NCBI GenBank assembly: GCA_029259815.1
Contig: JAJDEJ010000240.1
Location: 1 to 45,804 of the forward strand
Source of the DNA: Planctomycetaceae bacterium
GTDB taxonomy: Bacteria; Planctomycetota; Planctomycetia; Planctomycetales; Planctomycetaceae
Direction of reading: 5' to 3'
Length of the DNA: 45,804 nucleotides
The notes beneath the pieces are model-generated. The model did not search any database. It was not told the origin of the DNA and worked only from the letters and a program-made list of their open reading frames with translations. Both the position numbers and the translations under genes were made by a program. Positions 8,831 through 17,477 of this stretch are shown here, in pieces. Within the stretch, counting starts at the first letter, position 1. Each line of letters opens with the position of its first letter.

Positions 8831-9269
8831 CATCTGAAACCCATTAGTACAATCCTTGGGGACGAATCACAGAGGCACCGGGGTTGGCCGGCCCCGGAAT
8901 TCAAGGATTCGTCGGAACGTTCGCGTCTCCATGATCCATCGGCTGCGGCACACTCTACGACGACACTCTGCATCAACAGCTTGTCACCTTCGCCATCTAC
9001 TCATAATGGCTCAGTTTCGATGAGATTACAACGACGGCAACCTGTTGCTGAGAAAGACGTTCGCTGCGGAAAAATCAATTGAAGCCGAGAAGACTGACCA
9101 ATGTCTCGAATCGTCTCGAATTCACAAGGTGGGCATCCAGTTTCACAATGTTGTCGGATGTGATTCCGATGCCAATGCTCATCGCTTGTCGCAGGACATC
9201 GTTCGACTGGGATCAACTTGTGATATCCATTCCCCATGCGTCGTCAAGCCATCAGAGTAGGTTCGTATC
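8831..9269. other. Non-coding gap with a nested hairpin at 8861-8913
   Basis: I see no gene here. The only structure is a two-part inverted repeat: outer arms GACGAATC (8861-8868) and GATTCGTC (8906-8913), inner arms CCGGGG (8878-8883) and CCCCGG (8892-8897). It follows the IS3 relic and could belong to the element's end or be a terminator without a T-tract. The remainder, to the start of the GHL gene at 9270, shows nothing I recognise; its promoter must lie here. Confidence 0.4.
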
Positions 9270-11531
9270 ATGGCAGAATATTCACCGCAACCAGTGACGT
9301 CCCTTCTCGCATGTGTGATGCTGTGTGTCTGCTCCTTCGCCGGCGCGGAGGAGATTCAGCCAGCTGCACGGCAGTATCGGGTGATCTTCAATTCCGATGG
9401 ACATGCTGTCTGCAAGGACGCCGAAGGGGACTTGGATCAGTGGATTGAGAATCTGTTCGGTCCATTGGAAGACAGCCATGTCGAAGCCTTGTTCTGGTGT
9501 GACGGTGCGGGAGGAAACACGGCGGACTACGACAGCCAAGTTCTGGAGCGAACTGGGGAGCGAGTTGGCAAGCTGCGTCCTTGGATCACCAAACTTCTGA
9601 ACGAGGGGCATGATCCGCCACAGGTCGTTGTGCAGGAAGCCCGACGGCGCGGGATGGACGTCTTCTACTCCTTTCGCATCAACGACATTCACGACTCGTT
9701 CATGCCGGATGAACTCGCCACGTTCAAGATCGATCACCCAGAGTGGCAGATTGGAGAACAAAAATACGGTGATGTGACCAGCTTCCCGACTTCGCTGAAC
9801 TTTGCGATCCCGGAAGTTCGCGAGCTGAAATTTCGTGTCATCGAAGAGCTGTTTCAGAAGTACGAGTTTGATGGATTGGAAATCGACCTTCTGCGGAGTG
9901 CGCCGTACTTTCTTCCAGGGACTGAGGATGAGAATGCTCATTTGCTGACCGAACTCCTACGGCGAGTGCGCGAACATCTGACCGACCGTGCTGAACAGAG
10001 CGGTCGTCCGATCCGACTTGCCGTTCGTGTCAATGAGAGTCTCAAGGCATGTCGACTGGACGGGTTCGACGTGCCGACGTGGGTCAATGAAGGATTGATT
10101 GACTACCTCATTCTGGGCAGCGGGGTCATCGACATTGAGATCGAAGAGTTCAAGCAGCTGGCTGCTCCCAGGCAAGTGTGGGTCTACCCCTGTCTCTATG
10201 GTTGGCCGAGCAAATATCAACCGATTCCCGCCGAACTTGCCGCCGGTTTGGCCCTGAACTACTGGCATCAGGGAGCCGATGGCATCTATCTGTTTAACTG
10301 GTTCCCTCACACCCACAATAACAGCGAAGCCACCGGTCCCTACATGTCTGGATTGTTCAAACAACTGGGGAATCCGAAGGCCCTTCAGTCGAAACAGAAG
10401 CAGTTGATGTTCGCTGCCGACCGTGGGCGACCGGAGCGTTCCTATCAGTACAACTGGCTGAACTGTGTCTTGCCTGCGCCAATGCCCACAGACAATCCGT
10501 TGGAGGTCTCTCTCTTCGTCGGCAAAGATCTGGGCAAGAACGCCAATCGCGCTTCGATCGAATTGCGTATGACGGTCGACCATCTCCATCCTGATGACGT
10601 GGTCGAAGTGACGCTGAATGATCATCTGGTCACCGGGCTGAGCAGAGCGGAGGAGGGAGTGCTGACTGCGCCGATCCAACAGGCACTGCTGATTCAGGGT
10701 CGGAATGCCGTCACGCTCAAACTTGCTGAGCGCTCAGCGAAGCCTGAGAGTCCCCGGACTGTCACAGCACTGGAAGTTCACATCCGAGATGCGGACGTCC
10801 AGCAAGAGCAGTCAACGTTGCTTGAGCAACACAAACTCGATGCCGGAGCTGCGAACCAAGGACTGGCGTTGACCAAAGATCACTACTTTTCGGCGACAAG
10901 CAACACCATCTACCGCTTTGATACAAGTTGGAATCTACTCGACGAGAAGACGATCCGGATTGAAGGAGTCAATCATGTCGGAGCCATTCACCATCACGAT
11001 GGATCTCTCTGGGCGGGCCTGTTGCACGGTCCAGAGAATGGCAAGCACGACAAACAACTCGACCGCTCGATTATTGCCAAGATCCGTGCCGATGACTTAG
11101 AGGTCGTGAAGACCTGGGACATCTCCGACGATGTCACCTGGATCGACCCGGTCTGTTTCGATGGAACGTCACTGTGGGTCGGAGACCTCAGCGACCTCGG
11201 CATCCACCGGTATCGTCTCGTGAATGACGAACTCATTCGCGACGGCGTGTTTCGCTATCCCGCAGCGATGCACTTCTCCCAAGGGATTCGGGTGATCGGG
11301 AAGAAGCTATACACGATTCATACGTTTGGGGACAGGGACGGGTTGTACGAGTTCGACATTCCTGATGTTCTGACAGAAGCCATCAACGAACCAACGCGCG
11401 TCTGGAACATCCAGGAGACACGCATGCATCTGGAGGGATTCGACTTTGTTCCGGGGACCCCAGACCAGATCTGGCACGCGCAAGGGAAATGGGTCGATCG
11501 CTACAGTCTGAATCGACTTGAGTCACCATAA
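9270..11531 (+). CDS. Secreted GHL-type TIM-barrel protein with C-terminal propeller-like region
   Basis: The 753-residue protein starts with a signal peptide ending near GAEEI (residues 20-27). Residues about 30-360 look like a glycoside-hydrolase-like TIM barrel of the GHL/family-10-like kind: the strand FWCDGAGGNTADYDS, VVVQEARRRGMDVFYSFRIN, EYDGLEID-type strand FDGLEIDLLRS near 200, and DYLILGSG near 275. The Glu and Asp residues at strand ends (GLEID) are candidate catalytic residues. Residues 400-500 may be a beta-sandwich linker. From about 510 to 745, repeated segments such as YRFDTSWNLLDEKT and SLWVGDLSDLGIHRY suggest a propeller. It probably acts on polysaccharide outside the cytoplasm. 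It is alone on its strand, convergent with the WD40 gene. Fold call is moderate; no substrate can be inferred. Confidence 0.75.
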   Translation: MAEYSPQPVTSLLACVMLCVCSFAGAEEIQPAARQYRVIFNSDGHAVCKDAEGDLDQWIENLFGPLEDSHVEALFWCDGAGGNTADYDSQVLERTGERVGKLRPWITKLLNEGHDPPQVVVQEARRRGMDVFYSFRINDIHDSFMPDELATFKIDHPEWQIGEQKYGDVTSFPTSLNFAIPEVRELKFRVIEELFQKYEFDGLEIDLLRSAPYFLPGTEDENAHLLTELLRRVREHLTDRAEQSGRPIRLAVRVNESLKACRLDGFDVPTWVNEGLIDYLILGSGVIDIEIEEFKQLAAPRQVWVYPCLYGWPSKYQPIPAELAAGLALNYWHQGADGIYLFNWFPHTHNNSEATGPYMSGLFKQLGNPKALQSKQKQLMFAADRGRPERSYQYNWLNCVLPAPMPTDNPLEVSLFVGKDLGKNANRASIELRMTVDHLHPDDVVEVTLNDHLVTGLSRAEEGVLTAPIQQALLIQGRNAVTLKLAERSAKPESPRTVTALEVHIRDADVQQEQSTLLEQHKLDAGAANQGLALTKDHYFSATSNTIYRFDTSWNLLDEKTIRIEGVNHVGAIHHHDGSLWAGLLHGPENGKHDKQLDRSIIAKIRADDLEVVKTWDISDDVTWIDPVCFDGTSLWVGDLSDLGIHRYRLVNDELIRDGVFRYPAAMHFSQGIRVIGKKLYTIHTFGDRDGLYEFDIPDVLTEAINEPTRVWNIQETRMHLEGFDFVPGTPDQIWHAQGKWVDRYSLNRLESP

Positions 11532-11616
11532 ACAACCGATGACCGAAGAGCCGCGTATCGCCTGCCGAGAATCGTCTTGAGCATGAGGCTCAGCCGATGC
11601 AAACACCTGTTAACGA

Positions 11617-12594
11617 TCACTCGTCGGGGACTGGCCAAATCTTAACCAGACTGTCGTAGGCACCAGAGACGATTCGCTTTCCATCGGGCGAAAATGCAAG
11701 GGCCGTCACGCTGAAGCCCAGTTTGTTGTCGGTGTGGGCCGTGATCTTCGCGAGCAGCCGATTATTCTGGCGGAGATTCCAGAGGTGAAGCGACCCATGT
11801 CGCTCGCCCGTAGCCAACAGACCTCCATCCGGCGACCATGCTAGTGCAGTGACTGCTCCTTGATGTCCCGTCAGCTTGGCCAACTCGTCGCCAGTCGCAG
11901 AATCCCAGAGGATCGCGGTCTGGTCGAAACCTCCTGAAGCCAGCGACTTGCCATCGGGGCTGAACCCCAGAGCCGTGACCTGCCGCGACTGATGGGCCGT
12001 GAAGCTCACGCTCGCATCACCGGAAGGCAAATCAAACACAAGAATCTTGCCAGCTCTCGTGCCGGCTGCCAGTCGCCGCGAATCGGGTGAGATCGTCACA
12101 CGATTGACCCAGCTATCAAAACCGCCGATTTCACGTAACGGTGAGGGCTCGCCGACTTTCCAGAGCCGGACAAATCCATCGCGCCCGCCAGTGGCCAGCC
12201 ATTGACCATCGGACGACATGCCGACGGTATTCACGCTGGCACCACCAAGTCCCGGAGACTCGGCAGTCTGCTCAAACGATGTCGTTGACCATACGCGAGC
12301 AGCGTGCTGGCTGGCGGAGACGAGAGACTTGTCCTCCGGAGTGGTCGACACGTCCAGCACCCAGTCACGATGTCCGTCAAGCGTCGTGAGTAACCGCCCG
12401 CTGCCGGCCTCCCAGATACGAGCCGTCCGATCCCAGCTTGCGGAAACCACACGTTTTCCGTCCCTGCTGAACGTCACGGCTGACACGACGTTCTCATGCC
12501 CCTCCAACACGACCGGCTCCTGACAATGCGCAATCGACGAAGCCAGACACACACTGATAAGAACGCCAAGACTTCCGAGTCGTCTGCAACTCAT
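11617..12594 (-). CDS. Secreted seven-repeat WD40 protein
   Basis: This 325-residue protein is a signal peptide (residues 1-24) followed almost entirely by seven WD40 repeats, enough for one closed propeller. Examples are VVSAVTFSRDGKRVVSASWD..ARIW, VTALAWSPDGGLLATGERHG..LHLW and VTALAFSPDGKRIVSGAYD..VKIW. There is no kinase or other catalytic domain, unlike many planctomycete WD40 fusions, so it is probably a binding or scaffold protein outside the cytoplasm. It lies divergently from the DUF1501 gene at 12696 (about 100 bp apart) and convergently with the GHL gene. PSD1- and DUF1501-linked WD40 proteins are common in the phylum, so a shared role with the DUF1501 neighbour is possible but inferred. 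Confidence 0.88.
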   Translation of the reverse strand: MSCRRLGSLGVLISVCLASSIAHCQEPVVLEGHENVVSAVTFSRDGKRVVSASWDRTARIWEAGSGRLLTTLDGHRDWVLDVSTTPEDKSLVSASQHAARVWSTTSFEQTAESPGLGGASVNTVGMSSDGQWLATGGRDGFVRLWKVGEPSPLREIGGFDSWVNRVTISPDSRRLAAGTRAGKILVFDLPSGDASVSFTAHQSRQVTALGFSPDGKSLASGGFDQTAILWDSATGDELAKLTGHQGAVTALAWSPDGGLLATGERHGSLHLWNLRQNNRLLAKITAHTDNKLGFSVTALAFSPDGKRIVSGAYDSLVKIWPVPDE

Positions 12595-12695
12595 GCTCTC
12601 TCCGGATTGAGGATGTATCCGTTGGATCGTTCACATGATACCATCGAGTGACTCGGCAGGACGAATCATCGACGCAGGCGGGCGAGGCCGACAGT

Positions 12696-14132
12696 ATGAC
12701 GATCCCCGATCCCCAACAACTTCGACATCCGAATTTCCACCGCCGCGAGTTTCTGCAAGCGGGAGCACTCGCGGCTCTCGGCGGCTTATCATTGTCCGAT
12801 GTCGCCAAACTTCGAGCCGATCAGTCGGCAGGTCAATCAAACGACACGCCCTCAAAGTCGGTCATCTATATTGTTCTGACGGGCGGCCTCGCTCAGCACG
12901 AGAGCTTCGACCCCAAGCCGGACGCACCGGCTGAGATTCGGGGTGAGTTCGACGCCATCTCCACAAAGATACCCGGCCTGTTCATTTCTGAACACCTGCC
13001 GCTCCTTGCCGCCCGCAGCGACAAGTGGGCGTTATGTCGATCCCTGTCCCATTCGTGGAACGAGCACGTTCAAGCCACGAGCATGATGCTGACGGGTCGC
13101 AGCATCTTGTCGCCGAGTTTCAGTAGCGTGCCCAAGCCAATGGACTTCCCCGGGATCACGGCCGTTGCGGGACGCATGGTCCCTTCGCAGAACAATCTTC
13201 CCAGCGCGGCTGTGCTGCCTTATCCGATCGAGACGCCTGGTACCCGCGCCGGCATGATGGGACCGCAGCATGATCCGTGGCTGATCAAGGCGGCTTCGGA
13301 CTGCAAGTGGTCCGGTGCATGCCCCAACTGTTGGGACCACCAACGTCGACCGGAGCACCGCCACATCGGCTGGCCCGTGTTTCAAGCTCCCAGCTTGCAA
13401 CTCCCAGATGCATTGGACCAGCGACGTCTCGATGCCCGCAAAGACTTGTTGCAAGTCGTCGAACGGCAGCAACAAGAACTCGACCGGTCGGCAGCTATCG
13501 CGAGCATGAAAGGGTACCGCAGCGGGGCCTTGTCGCTGTTGACATCCGGCAAAGTTCGCGACGCCTTCGACATCAACGGTCAGGACGCGAAGACGCTCGA
13601 CCGCTACGGTCGCAATCTGTTCGGCTACTCACTGCTCTTCGCAGCACGTCTGGTTGAGTTGGGTGTCGACATGATCCAGATCAACCTTGGTCGAGGCGGC
13701 TTCGACACGCACGGCAATGCCTTCGATCACTTGAAAAACTTGATGCTGCCCCCGACCGATCAGGCGCTCTCTGCTCTTATTGATGATCTCGACGAACGGG
13801 GCCTCCTTGAGAACACACTGATCGTCGCGGCTGGCGAATTCGGACGCACACCGAAAATCACCCGGTTGCCTCAGCATTATGAACTCCCCGGTCGTGATCA
13901 CTGGGGAGCTGTCCAAACTGTGTTCTTCGCAGGGGGCGGGATCGACGGCGGCACTGTGATCGGTGCCTCGGATGAGCATGGAGGATATCCGATCGAAGCC
14001 AAGCAAACCCCGGAGAATCTGGCCGCCACGATCTATCACACCCTGGGCATCGATCGCCACGCCACTTGGCAAGACAGCACAGGCCGACCGTTCCATGTCT
14101 ACCACGACGATCCAATCTCCGGGTTAGTGTAA
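12696..14132 (+). CDS. DUF1501 domain protein, Tat signal
   Basis: This is the second DUF1501 copy. The twin-arginine signal is HRREFLQAGALAALGG, then VIYIVLTGGLAQHESFDPKP, the family's first block, and later AAGEFGRTPKITR with GRDHWGAVQTVFFAGGG, the C-terminal metal-site-like block. I use the ATG at 12696 (478 aa) because it places the RR motif near residue 16; an in-frame GTG at 12648 would add 16 residues. SGACPNCWDHQ in the middle carries an unusual C-x2-C pair. The gene runs into the next DUF1501 gene tail to tail with only 17 bp between the stops. Function of the family is unknown; sequence divergence from the neighbouring copy argues against a recent tandem duplication. Confidence 0.88.
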   Translation: MTIPDPQQLRHPNFHRREFLQAGALAALGGLSLSDVAKLRADQSAGQSNDTPSKSVIYIVLTGGLAQHESFDPKPDAPAEIRGEFDAISTKIPGLFISEHLPLLAARSDKWALCRSLSHSWNEHVQATSMMLTGRSILSPSFSSVPKPMDFPGITAVAGRMVPSQNNLPSAAVLPYPIETPGTRAGMMGPQHDPWLIKAASDCKWSGACPNCWDHQRRPEHRHIGWPVFQAPSLQLPDALDQRRLDARKDLLQVVERQQQELDRSAAIASMKGYRSGALSLLTSGKVRDAFDINGQDAKTLDRYGRNLFGYSLLFAARLVELGVDMIQINLGRGGFDTHGNAFDHLKNLMLPPTDQALSALIDDLDERGLLENTLIVAAGEFGRTPKITRLPQHYELPGRDHWGAVQTVFFAGGGIDGGTVIGASDEHGGYPIEAKQTPENLAATIYHTLGIDRHATWQDSTGRPFHVYHDDPISGLV

Positions 14133-14149
14133 CGACCGCCGAGTGAGGA

Positions 14150-15496
14150 TCAGGCAAGCTCGGGCAGCGGTTGGTAGCCCGCATCGACCAGATAGCGAGG
14201 ACGTCCGCTGAGGTCTGTGATTGTGGTCGATCCAATGTCGATGCCCAAGTTGCGGTACAGAGTTGCAAAGATTTCCTGAAAGTGAACTGGCCGATCGATC
14301 GGCTCCTCGGCATATCGATTCGTAGCACCGATCACTTGACCCACCGGCATGCCTCCACCAGCGAGCAGAGCGAAAGTGTTGCGGTTCCAATGATCACGAC
14401 CGGCGGACTTGTTGATCTTGGGAGTGCGGCCAAACTCGCCCCAGGCAATCACCGTCACGTCATTCTCCAGTCCGTGACGGTACAAATCGTCGATCAATGC
14501 AGAGAGCCCTTGGTCGAGCAGTGGGATTGCTCGACGACCGTTCGAGAAATTGCCGCCATGCCAGTCGAAGTCCGCGAAGGTGGCCGTTACACAACGCGCA
14601 CCTGCCTGAACGAGACGCCTCGCGAGCAGGAACTTCGACATGATGGCTTGGTAGCCAAGGTGACTGTAAGGGAGGACCTTCGTGTCGTCGGCTCCGTAAC
14701 TCGAGCGGATTGCTGGGTCTTCCTGTTCGAGGTCCAATGCATCGGCCAATCGACTCGATGTCAGAACATTCAATGCCTGATCAGTCAGCGGATCGAGGAC
14801 GGTCGACTCTCGCTGACGATCAATGGTGCGACGGAATTGATCAAATCCGGCCAGTAAGTCACGGCGCTCATCGAGACGGTCGACGGTCACCTCATTGAGC
14901 TTCATGTTGGCAAGCGCTTTTCCCTCCGGTTGAAACGCCTGATGACCTGCTCCCAGGAATCCTGAACCCGGATGGTTGTACGGCCCGTGTGCCATCTTCA
15001 TGAAAAGGTTGATACCTGCCGGCACAGCATGATGGGCAGAGCCGCGCAGCTTGGAGACAATCGACTCAAACCCCGGCCATCCCCCCTGTGGCTGGTTGGA
15101 GAAATGGCGTCCCGTGACACACTGGAACGATGAGTGCCGCCCATCAGACCCGACGACCGTGCGGATCGTGGCGAGCTTATCCATGCGCTTCGCCAACCGA
15201 GGCATCAGTTCGCTGATCTGGACACCCGGGAGACTCGTGCTGATGGGATGGAATTCGCCACGGATGTCTGCCGGGGCGTGCGGCTTGAGATCGACCATAT
15301 CCTGATGCGGCGGTCCGCCGGTCAGGTAGATCATGATGACCGCCTTGTGCGAGGACTGCCCCCCGGATGCCGCTTCCGCTTTCAGCAGTTGGGGCAGCGA
15401 TAGGCCGCCCATGGCTAGTCCGCCGATCTGCAGAAACGTGCGGCGAGAGACACCGTCGCACTGATGAAACGGCTTCTTGTCAGCAAATGTGAGCAT
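14150..15496 (-). CDS. DUF1501 domain protein, Tat signal
   Basis: This is the third DUF1501 copy, 448 aa. The twin-arginine signal is SRRTFLQIGGLAMGGLS, followed by VIMIYLTGGPPHQDMVDLKP and, near the C-terminus, AWGEFGRTPKINK and GRDHWNRNTFALLAGGG. The start is the ATG at 15496; GAGG lies about five bases upstream on the minus strand, a good Shine-Dalgarno. Compared with the copy at 12696 the middle region is quite different, so the two are paralogs rather than a fresh duplication. It is convergent with that gene (17 bp). Upstream (15497-15730) is a 234-bp divergent space before the hydrolase gene, with no feature I recognise. DUF1501 proteins are presumed periplasmic. Confidence 0.88.
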   Translation of the reverse strand: MLTFADKKPFHQCDGVSRRTFLQIGGLAMGGLSLPQLLKAEAASGGQSSHKAVIMIYLTGGPPHQDMVDLKPHAPADIRGEFHPISTSLPGVQISELMPRLAKRMDKLATIRTVVGSDGRHSSFQCVTGRHFSNQPQGGWPGFESIVSKLRGSAHHAVPAGINLFMKMAHGPYNHPGSGFLGAGHQAFQPEGKALANMKLNEVTVDRLDERRDLLAGFDQFRRTIDRQRESTVLDPLTDQALNVLTSSRLADALDLEQEDPAIRSSYGADDTKVLPYSHLGYQAIMSKFLLARRLVQAGARCVTATFADFDWHGGNFSNGRRAIPLLDQGLSALIDDLYRHGLENDVTVIAWGEFGRTPKINKSAGRDHWNRNTFALLAGGGMPVGQVIGATNRYAEEPIDRPVHFQEIFATLYRNLGIDIGSTTITDLSGRPRYLVDAGYQPLPELA

Positions 15497-15730
15497 GATG
15501 CCCTCACGGAATAACTATTACCGAACGGTATTTCAGTATGATCAGTTTGACGTCCATGCAAAAGCCGAACGTCAAAATCACGTGGTGGGGCGTGTCTACG
15601 GTTCAGGAGCAACATCAGCCATTCTGGAGAGGAATTTCTGCTGAATGCTCGGGAAGATCATGCAGTTCGTTGCGTTTGCCAGTGGGAGATATGGCTTTTT
15701 TCCCCCGACGTTCGCCACCCCCCTGCATGA

Positions 15731-16771
15731 ATGTTGACCATGGACGAGACAATCCTGCTGATTCATGGACGCGGTTTTCATCCGTCCGAAGATGTGACCC
15801 GTGGCCTGTGGCTTTCGGCCCTGCGGCATGGGATTAAACGGGACCATCCACAGAAACTCGCTCAGTTTGACGCGGCTCGAAAGGAGTTCGTGTACTTTGG
15901 CGACGTCTCAAATGCATTCCTTGCAGGCACCACCAACGAGGATCCCCCCCACCTCGGTGGCGACCTTCAGCAATCACTGAAAGACCTTCAGCAATATGGA
16001 AGGTCTGAGTTCACTCGCAAGACGTATCGTAAGCTTCCGGGGCGAGATTTCTGGAAGCGGGAACTGGCTGACACGTTTGCAGGGACTCTGTTTCGCCTGG
16101 GACTGAGTGAGCAGGTGATTTCGTCACTTCTTCCCGAAATGGCCCATTATTGGAACACCGACTCAGCATTTGGCAGCGACGTTCGGTTCCCACTCATCGC
16201 CCCCTTGAGACGTGCCATGCTTCGCGGGGATCGGGTGATGATTGTTTCGCACAGCCTCGGTTCGATGATTGCTTATGACACGCTGTGGAAGTTCTCGCAT
16301 CTGGGGGAGTACCGCCCGGAGTGCTGTCACAAGAAGGTGGACCGCTGGATCACGCTCGGCTCACCGCTTGCTGACCCCACAGTTCGCAAACACCTCAAAG
16401 GTGCCCGCGTCGACGGACCGCGTCGATATCCGCACAATGTGTCGGAATGGGTGAACATCTCTGCTCGCGACGACTTCGTGACCTACCGGCCTCATGTGGG
16501 TCCAGACTTTCGCGAAATGGTATCCATGCAGCTCACGGACTCAATCACTGATCTTGAGATTGAAAACCTGGCCATCAGCGGCGGTCAGTCCGACCCGCAT
16601 CATGCACTCGGTTACTTGATCCACCCGCAGACTGCCAATGCGGTCGCCGGTTGGCTTTCCGGTTCGACCACCGCACCTAGAGCAGTAACAGCGTCTGGCA
16701 AACAACAGCGGCGCGGATCAGTCCATGTGCGCCGGGGTCGCTCGCCAAGAGCAGTGGCAGGGGTCGGGTGA
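15731..16771 (+). CDS. Alpha/beta hydrolase (lipase-like), function unassigned
   Basis: The 346-residue protein opens with ILLIHGRGFHP, a beta strand plus HG oxyanion-type motif. It has a nucleophile elbow VSHS175LGS (S-x-S-x-G form) after a long helical insertion (residues 60-165), as in lipases and esterases of the alpha/beta-hydrolase fold. The candidate Asp is in SARDDF, and the candidate His in SDPHHALGY near 295. There is no signal peptide, so it is probably cytoplasmic. The last 40 residues are basic and low-complexity (KQQRRGSVHVRRGRSPR) and look appended, perhaps through loss of the original stop. Two ATG codons (15731 and 15740) are equally possible starts. Substrate is unknown; hydrolase fold is fairly secure. 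Confidence 0.72.
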   Translation: MLTMDETILLIHGRGFHPSEDVTRGLWLSALRHGIKRDHPQKLAQFDAARKEFVYFGDVSNAFLAGTTNEDPPHLGGDLQQSLKDLQQYGRSEFTRKTYRKLPGRDFWKRELADTFAGTLFRLGLSEQVISSLLPEMAHYWNTDSAFGSDVRFPLIAPLRRAMLRGDRVMIVSHSLGSMIAYDTLWKFSHLGEYRPECCHKKVDRWITLGSPLADPTVRKHLKGARVDGPRRYPHNVSEWVNISARDDFVTYRPHVGPDFREMVSMQLTDSITDLEIENLAISGGQSDPHHALGYLIHPQTANAVAGWLSGSTTAPRAVTASGKQQRRGSVHVRRGRSPRAVAGVG

Positions 16772-16934
16772 AGTGACTGCTCGCCTTTGATATCTATGAA
16801 AGAGTAGTTCTTGCGAGCCCAGAGTGGTTTCCGTAGCCGTCGGAAAATATGTCGGCATACGTCAATCTTGGCAAAGGTCCAGTGGGATGCTCATGGCGAG
16901 GGCCGTCAACTCCCTTTCTCTGACTTGACCTCCC

Positions 16935-17084
16935 CCCGATCTTTGTACCAGGGGGAGTGAGAGAATTGGGGTTCAGGTAACGGGCTGTGTCCAGCAAGGC
17001 TGAGCGTAGCGAAGTCCCGCTGGCCGCAAAGGCGGCATGGGTCTGGTACTCCAGTGCACGATGTCGTCGATTGTAACTGTAACT
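16935..17084 (-). pseudogene. IS3-family transposase C-terminal relic
   Basis: A minus-strand frame reads SYNRRHRALEYQTHAAFAAS and then NSLTPPGTKIGG. This resembles the very end of IS3-family OrfB proteins, typically Y-N-x-R-P-H-x-A-L-x-Y-x-T-P-A-x-F-A-A followed by a variable tail. The R-P-H part is contracted to R-H. Upstream of it the frame loses similarity and no DDE core is found nearby, so only some 50 codons survive. The motif differs from the IS3 relic at 8313-8830, implying at least two past insertions. Short length makes this a moderate call. Confidence 0.45.
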
Positions 17085-17231
17085 CGCGGCGATCCTGTAT
17101 TTCCTGTGGCCGGGGCAATTCAGAATAATCTTGCCGGGCGCCAAACCTCAGCCTGCAGATTCGGAATGACCAGTTCCGTCGGCCGTTTCTTTTCTGAATC
17201 ACGTCTCTCGTCCCCCCTCGATTTGTCTGCC

Positions 17232-17267
17232 TCAAGGCGTGACCTAGGTTTAGCCGTCACGCCTTGA
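17232..17267. repeat. Perfect 12-bp inverted repeat (hairpin)
   Basis: TCAAGGCGTGAC (17232-17243) and GTCACGCCTTGA (17256-17267) are exact reverse complements separated by 12 bases. There is no T-tract on either strand, so it is not a classical Rho-independent terminator. It lies between the IS3 relic and the glycosyltransferase gene and could be an operator, a leader hairpin or a mobile-element relic. Confidence 0.7.
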
Positions 17268-17477
17268 CAGCACAGGACAGCGGCCTCGATTCATCGCTGC
17301 AAGAATGGGAAGGCATCGGCGTGCTGCAAGTCCCGACGAGTACTTGTCTGGATCCACTGTGCCAACAAGCGTCGTCTTCAAATTGTTATCAGTTTCGTTC
17401 AAGAACTCAGCGCGGCGAAATCGATTCTTCGGATTCCGATTCGTCCTTGGTTACTTCAATGAACAGGATCGCGGTCC

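Larger units (their letters stand above)
16772..17477. other. Gene-poor stretch holding an IS3 relic and a strong hairpin
   Basis: Between the hydrolase and the glycosyltransferase I find no intact gene. The content is the short IS3 C-terminal relic (16935-17084, minus) and a perfect 12-bp inverted repeat at 17232-17267. The remainder shows nothing I can support; the promoter of the glycosyltransferase gene should be within the last 200 bp. Confidence 0.4.

Noticed and set aside
9957..10679. Open frame of 240 codons opposite the GHL gene
   Set aside because: Antisense to a well-supported gene, no start signal or motif.
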